9,708 nt of DNA from Chloroflexota bacterium (GTDB taxonomy: Bacteria > Chloroflexota > Anaerolineae > Anaerolineales > UBA11579). Positions 4,886-9,708 of the stretch are shown piece after piece (position 1 is the first letter of the stretch; each line of letters starts with the position of its first letter). The DNA is taken from the NCBI GenBank assembly GCA_030610225.1, contig JAUWSD010000028.1, positions 1-9,708 of the forward strand, given 5' to 3'. A model generated the notes under the pieces. It did no database searches and had not been told where the DNA came from. It worked only from the letters and a program-made list of their open reading frames with translations. Made by a program: the position numbers and the translations under genes.

Positions 4886-7271
4886 TAACCGAGATACCTA
4901 GAGACTGTAGGGATAAAAGAAGATTATAGGCGCGCTCGTTCATAGTAATGTCAGGTATGCTCAGCAATTCAACAAGCTCTGTACTCAAATTATATGCTTT
5001 GTACGGCACTTTATTGAATATTTTGAGGGCAGTAAGTTTTTGTTTATGGTTGCCTTTCGCTATCGCGGATTCGACCATTTTCCATGCTGCCTTGCCAGGC
5101 CCTACACCTACTCCATGCTCAGCTGCAAAATTTACCAACCAGGATGTTTTATCCAACTTTACTACAGCTCGTGGGTACTTCCATGTATCTAAACTGCTTA
5201 GACTGAGCGCATCCGCGGCCGCGTTCCTGACCAGCCACTGCTCATCATCCTGTGATAGCTCTTCGATAATTTCGCGTACCCAATCCTCGTTGATCCTTGC
5301 AAGCCCGAAAACGGCAGCTCTCCTGACAGCCGGGTTATTTACATCAGTACCATCCCGCAAAATTTGGTGTCCTTCAGTGACATCCACTGCAAGTGCTTCA
5401 GCGATTATTGTCTTAGCACTGTCGCTTGCATGTAGAAAACCCTGCGCCATTTTCTCCATTGATTCTTTGGTGCCAAATTTGATTAGAACCAATGATGCGG
5501 CCTGGTTCACAATTGGCTGCTGATGGAATAGTAGTTCACCTATCTTATCTATATAGTTGAGGTCACTATTTATTCCAGCTCCAATAATGCCCAGAATAAT
5601 TTCGAATGGTTCATCACTTTCAATCAGTTTTCTGAACAATTCCCTGACCTTCTTTATATTTGAAAATGCCAGTTCTGCCAGTATCCTGATCCTTAAGCTG
5701 TATGGTAGTTCTTTGTTTTGAACTTCAACTGATAGCCGATGAAGGAGCCTTTGCAGCCAAATGTCTTTACTTGTAGGGATCTTCAACCAGTTACTTGCTA
5801 TCAATGTAAATTTTCTGGTTGGATCTGAACTATTCAAACGAAAACAGTTATCTATGAATACAGAATCGCTGCTGGCTGTGGGTGAATATAGGTTGATGAG
5901 GTGATTGGCTTCCCAGGTTATATTTTGTTTCAGATTTTGAAGTGATTCATTGGGTGTAAGACTTTTTGCTGCAAGGTATGCAAAAATGTTTTGGTGAGCA
6001 AACCCGACCTGTTTATTTGATCTTTTTTGCAATATACCCCTGTTGGTCAAAGCGGGGATCAGGTTTTTCTCCAAGTCATTTAATATACTGATCTCCAGAT
6101 TCGATCTTTTTTGTTCGTAAAGTTTGGAAGCGATAGCTTCCATGATCTCATCTGCTTTCTTTAAATTGTGAGTTTGGGTCTCTATATATGTTTCCAGATC
6201 ACAACGCAAGCATGCACCAGGAGTTTCACCGGAATATAACCCCCAGATCTTTAATGTGATCTCAAAAGGTGATAACCCTTCTCCTTTTTCAAGAATAAGT
6301 TTTCTGAAGATGAACTCAGGAGTTTGAGATATTACAGAAACCATCGCCTTATGCGATTTGGATGCCTGTTCCCACGCAGAATTCCACTTTAGTGAGAAAT
6401 CCTCCTGATCTTTTTTATTCCAATAGGCAAGCGATAGAGGATATAGATTTAAAGGTTCCAATGCAGACAGATCGTATGGTGAGAGAGAGACAATGAATTT
6501 GTTTCCAGGATATTCTTTTCGGAGAGCATGAAGGAATTTTATATACCTCTCTGATCTTTCGCGTGGGATCTCGTCCAAACCGTCAACCAGGAAGATGACA
6601 TTCCGTTCAAGAAGATGTTTTTCAAAGAAACTCTCAAGTTTCTTGATGTTCTTAATGGTTTTGTTTTCCTCCCAATTTTTACAAAGAGCCATTGTAAAAT
6701 CTGTTGAATTTGTATTCAAGTCAGATGCATGAATATATATTGGTAATAATCCTGAGAGAGATCCAAGCTTTGGATTCATCTGTGCAATTTCGACTGCTAA
6801 CCAATTGAGAGTGTGGGTTTTACCGCTACCGCTTTTACCGATCAATCCAATATTCAATCCCGTTGCAATCGCATCCTGAATTCTAAGTGTTGGCGAATTG
6901 TAAAACGCTGATAATCCGGGCATATCAGGCAAATAGGGGATTATCTCATTTGTTAGCGGCAGATGTGAGATGGGGGCTTCTGTATCGTAATCTGGAGTAG
7001 GGATCTGAAGTTTGGGCGGGATGGTGATCTCTGACAGCGGGAACAGGTCTGAGGCTAGGTGGTTTGCCTGTGCAAGCTGGAATAATTCCCTACGATAAAG
7101 GATATCTATTCCAAGTTTTACATCTACTTCTTCTTTTTTCATCTTTTGATTAAAGAGGCCAATCCATTCCTTGGCAAAGGGTGCCCATAAATCTCGCAGC
7201 CACCAGAGTATAGCACTCACAAGCACGAGCAGCCAGAAGGGTATTTGGTCGGGTCTTAGGATATTTGGCAT
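4878..7271 (-). CDS. Membrane-anchored NACHT NTPase with C-terminal HEAT-like repeats
   Basis: A 797-residue STAND-class ATPase. Residues 12-29 (FWLLVLVSAILWWLRDLW) form one membrane helix, followed by a charged segment. The NACHT core has Walker A GKSGSGKT (145-152) and Walker B NVIFLVDGLDEIP (224-236) with the typical DGLDE. At the next strand (KFIVSLSPYDL, 259-269) the common TSRP pattern is replaced by SLSP, so the usual arginine is absent. Residues about 300-480 are helical. From about 520 onward helical repeats of HEAT type appear, clearest at NPAVRRAAVFGLARI (646-660) and WLVRNAAADALSL (679-691). NACHT proteins act as switches that bind a ligand through their repeats; bacterial ones include antiphage sensors, but no effector domain is recognised here. 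ATG 7271 follows the upstream stop as TAATATG; an ATG at 7307 would overlap that gene. Confidence 0.85.
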   Translation of the reverse strand: MPNILRPDQIPFWLLVLVSAILWWLRDLWAPFAKEWIGLFNQKMKKEEVDVKLGIDILYRRELFQLAQANHLASDLFPLSEITIPPKLQIPTPDYDTEAPISHLPLTNEIIPYLPDMPGLSAFYNSPTLRIQDAIATGLNIGLIGKSGSGKTHTLNWLAVEIAQMNPKLGSLSGLLPIYIHASDLNTNSTDFTMALCKNWEENKTIKNIKKLESFFEKHLLERNVIFLVDGLDEIPRERSERYIKFLHALRKEYPGNKFIVSLSPYDLSALEPLNLYPLSLAYWNKKDQEDFSLKWNSAWEQASKSHKAMVSVISQTPEFIFRKLILEKGEGLSPFEITLKIWGLYSGETPGACLRCDLETYIETQTHNLKKADEIMEAIASKLYEQKRSNLEISILNDLEKNLIPALTNRGILQKRSNKQVGFAHQNIFAYLAAKSLTPNESLQNLKQNITWEANHLINLYSPTASSDSVFIDNCFRLNSSDPTRKFTLIASNWLKIPTSKDIWLQRLLHRLSVEVQNKELPYSLRIRILAELAFSNIKKVRELFRKLIESDEPFEIILGIIGAGINSDLNYIDKIGELLFHQQPIVNQAASLVLIKFGTKESMEKMAQGFLHASDSAKTIIAEALAVDVTEGHQILRDGTDVNNPAVRRAAVFGLARINEDWVREIIEELSQDDEQWLVRNAAADALSLSSLDTWKYPRAVVKLDKTSWLVNFAAEHGVGVGPGKAAWKMVESAIAKGNHKQKLTALKIFNKVPYKAYNLSTELVELLSIPDITMNERAYNLLLSLQSLGISVKN

Positions 7272-7272
7272 A

Positions 7273-7974
7273 TTAGTTCGTATAAAAGATCCTGCTGCAG
7301 GTTTCACATTGGGTGATGGTGCTGGGAGAACGGGCCAATTGACCCTGGGAGGATGTCAGCATAACACCGCAAGCAGGACAGCTCTTGTCAGTGAATTCCA
7401 CAACTGCGACACCTTTTCTCTTTACCCTGATCTCTTCATATATTTTCAGATGATCAGGATCGAATGATTGTGAAAAAGCATCCCTTTGAGGTTTAAGTTC
7501 TTTTATTTTACCCTCAAGATTCTCGAATTCTATTTGCAGTTGTTTGTGTTCAATATCTGTATCTGAAATAAGCGCAGAGTGAGCGTCAACTGACTTATTG
7601 TGATTAGCATCTGCATCTTCAAATTTCATCATGTAGTCTAGCTGGGTATCTTCCAGAGCAGCCAGCCGTTTCTTGAAAGCAGCAGATTCCATCTGCAGGT
7701 CTTCGAGTTCTTTGGGGCTGTTTATCTTTCCACCGTATAATCTGCCCTCATTGATCTTGATCCTGCCAATTTGCTCGTTCACTTCATATTCAGCGATTTT
7801 GAGTTCTTTTTCAGCTTCGGCCAGCTTTGCTTCAAGTGTTTTTATTTCTTTTTCGGAGCTTTTTATTTTCGAATCATCTGCCAGAATGGTCTTTATTTGA
7901 ATTTGTCTTGCTTTCCATTCATCAAGCTGGAGGTCAATTTTCTGAAGCTCGAATAATTGCTTTGAAATATTCAT
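7273..7974 (-). CDS. Coiled-coil C4 zinc-ribbon protein (zf-RING_7 / DUF164 type)
   Basis: A 233-residue cytoplasmic protein. Residues about 5-65 and 95-165 are heptad-rich, charged helices that should pair as a long antiparallel coiled coil. Between them is the family signature LYGGKINSPKELEDLQ (79-94). The C-terminus has a four-cysteine zinc ribbon: CPAC (Cys199, Cys202) and CETC (Cys223, Cys226). Relatives (CT398 and HP0958/FlgZ types) are thought to be nucleic-acid-binding or adaptor proteins; the exact role here is unknown. I chose ATG 7974 because MNISKQLFELQKID matches the family start and a TATAAT lies only 6 bases before it. An upstream ATG at 8031 would add 19 unlike residues and run through that promoter. 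The next gene starts one base after its stop, so the pair forms an operon. Confidence 0.9.
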   Translation of the reverse strand: MNISKQLFELQKIDLQLDEWKARQIQIKTILADDSKIKSSEKEIKTLEAKLAEAEKELKIAEYEVNEQIGRIKINEGRLYGGKINSPKELEDLQMESAAFKKRLAALEDTQLDYMMKFEDADANHNKSVDAHSALISDTDIEHKQLQIEFENLEGKIKELKPQRDAFSQSFDPDHLKIYEEIRVKRKGVAVVEFTDKSCPACGVMLTSSQGQLARSPSTITQCETCSRIFYTN

Positions 7975-7980
7975 AATTGG

Positions 7981-8009
7981 ATTATATGTTTGGAAATTGT
8001 TATCTGCAA
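7981..8009 (-). promoter_or_regulatory. Promoter of the zinc-ribbon/NACHT operon, apparently giving a leaderless mRNA
   Basis: On the - strand TTGCAG (8009-8004) is followed, after exactly 17 bases, by a perfect TATAAT (7986-7981). Only six bases (CCAATT) separate it from ATG 7974, so transcription would begin at or next to the start codon. There is no Shine-Dalgarno, which agrees with a leaderless start. The -35 match is only 3 of 6. Confidence 0.55.
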
Positions 8010-8059
8010 GTCTATTAGAGAAAAATGTCAATTAATATCAGATTTTCAGTCCAAAGATT

Positions 8060-8068
8060 TGATATAAT
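8060..8068 (+). promoter_or_regulatory. Extended -10 promoter element for the stalked membrane protein
   Basis: TGATATAAT is a perfect extended -10 (TGnTATAAT). Transcription would start near 8075, about 13 bases before ATG 8088. It lies inside the longer version of the downstream reading frame, which argues for the later start. There is no good -35, as is usual for extended -10 promoters. A second, weaker pair (TTGGAA 7990-7995, 17 bases, TATTAG 8013-8018) would instead serve the ATG at 8025. Confidence 0.45.
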
Positions 8069-8087
8069 TCGACAAGTTGAGCAAATT

Positions 8088-8912
8088 ATGAGCTTTTTAC
8101 AAATTCCCCCAATTGATATCATCGGTTTTCTTAGAGCGCTGATCGCTTTGTTGGTGATCGCTTTGGTTGTAATCGCTATCTCAGGGATAGTACAGATCAG
8201 AGCGTCCAGAGATGTAAACTATGTTCGTATAAGAAAGCAGAGAGCAAAAGAAGGCTGGAAATTCATTTTGATCGCATTCATCATCGGGTTGATAATAATG
8301 ATCCTGATCTCATTTGGAGAACCGATCGCATACTCAGTCTATCCAGTGACAAAGACACCCAGCTCAACTCCTACTATCACACCGACACCAACCATCACAT
8401 TAACCCCGACGATAACATTGACCCCAACGATCACAAATACACCTGATAAAACCTACACGCCAACTCCCACCCCCACTCCATTCATTCCAGACTATATTCT
8501 AGAAATATTCAAATCCGAAGTAACTCCCCCGGCAGAGGCCGTTTTCAGTGAGCTGATCTTCTCAAAAGGGTTCGATGCAGAATATAACCCGATCCAGCCC
8601 AATGTGACATTTAATAATCCCGTTGGCCATCTATACGCATTATTCAGCTACAACGGTATGCAGCCTGGTGTTCAGTGGACTGCTATCTGGTACCGGAGTG
8701 GTAAGGTCGTTCATTACGAAACTATTGAGTGGGATGGAGCATCGGGTGGTTTTGGTTACACCGATTGGGATCCTGAGCCGGACAAATGGCAGCCCGGCAC
8801 CTATATCGTGCAAATATTTATTGGTGAAATAGCAGAGACAGCTGGCAGTTTTAGCATTGAGGGCGTACCCCCAACCAAGACACCTACTCAGACTCCCACT
8901 CCAACCCCCTAA
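8088..8912 (+). CDS. Two-helix membrane protein with a Thr-Pro stalk and an extracytoplasmic beta domain
   Basis: I do not recognise a named family; the architecture is typical of Chloroflexota surface proteins. In 274 residues there are two membrane helices (about 11-36 and 58-76) around a basic loop with RIRKQRAKEGWK. A Thr/Pro-rich stalk follows (about 87-131). Then comes a domain (about 150-259) rich in aromatic strands, with GVQWTAIWYRSGKVV, ASGGFGYTDWDPEPDKW and QPGTYIVQIFIGE, which suggests an immunoglobulin-like beta sandwich. After it the protein ends in another Thr-Pro run (PTKTPTQTPTPTP) with no further domain. The stalk side should be outside the cell. ATG 8088 is preferred because of the extended -10 at 8060-8068; ATG 8025 is in frame and would add 21 residues. 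It is divergent from the zinc-ribbon operon and converges on psuG with a 12-base gap. Confidence 0.75.
   Translation: MSFLQIPPIDIIGFLRALIALLVIALVVIAISGIVQIRASRDVNYVRIRKQRAKEGWKFILIAFIIGLIIMILISFGEPIAYSVYPVTKTPSSTPTITPTPTITLTPTITLTPTITNTPDKTYTPTPTPTPFIPDYILEIFKSEVTPPAEAVFSELIFSKGFDAEYNPIQPNVTFNNPVGHLYALFSYNGMQPGVQWTAIWYRSGKVVHYETIEWDGASGGFGYTDWDPEPDKWQPGTYIVQIFIGEIAETAGSFSIEGVPPTKTPTQTPTPTP
8373..8444 (+). repeat. Four tandem 18-bp repeats encoding TITxTP
   Basis: Four head-to-tail 18-base units (8373, 8391, 8409 and 8427) encode TITPTP, TITLTP, TITLTP and TITNTP. The DNA copies differ mainly at third codon positions (for example ACC/ACG, ATC/ATA, CCG/CCA), so protein-level selection has kept the stalk while the bases drifted. 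The units lie in the stalk between the second membrane helix and the outer domain, and are followed by a simpler TPTPTPTP run at 8457-8480. Confidence 0.85.
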
Positions 8913-8924
8913 GGATTTACAAAT

Positions 8925-9708
8925 TTATGCGGAAAGTTTTCCGCTGCCTGCATGATCAATAGCGATCTTTGCTGCGATAGAGGCATTGTTCTTAAGCAGG
9001 CCCAGATTTGCTGTAAGGCTTCGCCCCATGGTCTTTTCTTTGACTGCATTCAAAAGATATGGGGTGACATCCTGCCCTTTGATATTATTTGCTTCAAGCT
9101 CATCTAAAGTTTCATCTATGACTGCTTCAAGCACCTGTTGATCCATGGCGACATCATCAGGGGGAGGGGCAACCACGAGTATGGTGCTCTTCATTCCCAT
9201 ATTCCAATGAGCTTTGGCGATCTTCACTACTTCCATACTCGAATCAGCTCTTGCTGAAACTGGCAAACCGCTGTATTTTGAATAGAAGGCCGGGAATTCA
9301 TCTGTTTTATACCCGATCACTGGGATGCCAAGTGTTTCCAGCTTTTCCAGGGTAGCAGGTAGATCAAGGATAGACTTTGCTCCAGCACAAACAAGGATCA
9401 TGGGAGTTCTGGAAAGCTGGATCAGGTCTGTGGATACATCGTGAGTGGACCGTCTGTGTACACCACCTATACCTCCGGTAGCCATGACTTTTATTCCTGC
9501 AATATTTGCGGTCAGAAGCGTGCCTGCTACAGTTGTCCCTCCTGAGCTGTCTTTAGCGATCGCAGGTCCAAAGTCGCGGATGCTGATCTTTTTTAGATCT
9601 TCAGCTTGCGAGAGGAATTCCAGATCTTCCTGGGAAGTTCCAATATTGACCTTTCCCCTGACAATTGATATTGTTGCCGGGGCAGACCCGAGGTCTTTGA
9701 TTGTTCTC
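8925..9708 (-). CDS. psuG: Pseudouridine-5'-phosphate glycosidase, 5' end outside the window
   Basis: PsuG cleaves pseudouridine 5'-phosphate to uracil and ribose 5-phosphate (reversible C-glycosidic bond chemistry) in pseudouridine breakdown. The frame is open to the window edge and gives 260 residues; the family is about 300, so roughly 45 N-terminal residues are missing, probably including a catalytic Glu. Motifs in order: SAPATISIVRGKVNIG, KISIRDFG, SSGGTTVAGT, VMATGGIGGVHR, DVSTDL, CAGAKSILDLP (its Lys is, as far as I recall, the Schiff-base residue), TLEKLETLGIPVIGY and DEFPAFYS. The C-terminus (SLTANLGLLKNNASIAAKIA) also fits. The Met at 9485 is internal, since the frame and family similarity continue upstream. 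No kinase partner (psuK) is visible in the window; it may lie beyond the right edge. Confidence 0.93.
   Translation of the reverse strand, partial: RTIKDLGSAPATISIVRGKVNIGTSQEDLEFLSQAEDLKKISIRDFGPAIAKDSSGGTTVAGTLLTANIAGIKVMATGGIGGVHRRSTHDVSTDLIQLSRTPMILVCAGAKSILDLPATLEKLETLGIPVIGYKTDEFPAFYSKYSGLPVSARADSSMEVVKIAKAHWNMGMKSTILVVAPPPDDVAMDQQVLEAVIDETLDELEANNIKGQDVTPYLLNAVKEKTMGRSLTANLGLLKNNASIAAKIAIDHAGSGKLSA

Noticed and set aside
5213..5223. GC-rich palindrome CCGCGGCCGCG (NotI/SacII sites) as a possible cloning scar
   Set aside because: It encodes the AlaAlaAlaAspAla stretch of a HEAT-like repeat in frame, so ordinary coding explains it.
4948..5523. A 191-codon open frame on the + strand opposite the 3' part of the NACHT gene
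   Set aside because: It is Ser/Ala/Leu-rich antisense sequence of the HEAT-like repeats, with no ribosome site and no family motif.
7272..7307. Earlier ATG at 7307 for the NACHT gene
   Set aside because: It would overlap the zinc-ribbon codons including Cys223 and Cys226, has no ribosome site, and adds residues with no visible role; ATG 7271 follows the upstream stop directly.
8025..8087. Upstream 21-codon extension of the stalked membrane protein as coding
   Set aside because: It contains a perfect extended -10 element and has only a weak AGAGA before ATG 8025; kept as an alternative start, not as the main call.
8373..8480. Short regular repeats considered as a CRISPR or microsatellite
   Set aside because: The units are contiguous, have no spacers, keep the reading frame and vary at third codon positions; this is a protein stalk repeat.
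8929..8944. Inverted repeat GCGGAAA/TTTCCGC between the stalked gene and psuG, as a terminator
   Set aside because: The two arms are only 2 bases apart, it lies in the last psuG codons, and no proper T-run follows on either strand; at most a weak pause site.

Overview
The window looks like chromosomal DNA of a Chloroflexota bacterium, most likely of the Anaerolineae. This is inferred from gene content and protein style, not from a marker gene. The clues are moderate GC, a surface protein on a Thr-Pro stalk, a DUF2085 protein fused to a glutaredoxin-like domain, and several starts with no clear Shine-Dalgarno. No rRNA, tRNA, CRISPR array, transposase or phage gene was seen, and no gene-free stretch exceeds about 130 bases.

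Left part (1-1666, + strand): the tail of a CopA-type copper P-type ATPase, then a CcdA-type thiol-disulfide transmembrane transporter, then a lipoprotein thioredoxin of the TlpA/ResA type. CcdA would carry electrons from cytoplasmic thioredoxin across the membrane to the lipoprotein, which reduces extracytoplasmic thiols, for example in cytochrome c maturation or copper protein assembly. The ccdA frame is cut by a TAA at 1039-1041, yet the same frame continues for 37 hydrophobic codons.

Middle part (1693-4885, + strand): a tight operon of five genes: the DUF836-like/DUF2085 fusion, pgeF (ylmD), yggS (ylmE), yggT (ylmG) and a DUF167 (YggU) gene. It ends in a strong hairpin terminator that also serves the opposite strand. 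The order matches the Gram-positive ylm cluster near cell-division genes, but without sepF.

Right-middle (4878-7974, - strand): a two-gene operon. The first gene encodes a coiled-coil C4 zinc-ribbon protein. The second encodes a membrane-anchored NACHT NTPase with HEAT-like repeats. The two are joined by TAATATG, and the first gene appears to start at or near its transcript's 5' end. This pair is the least ordinary part of the window.

Right part (7990-9708): divergent from that operon is a two-helix membrane protein with a four-copy 18-bp (TITxTP) stalk repeat and an extracytoplasmic beta domain. It converges on a pseudouridine-5'-phosphate glycosidase gene (psuG, - strand) whose 5' end lies beyond the window.
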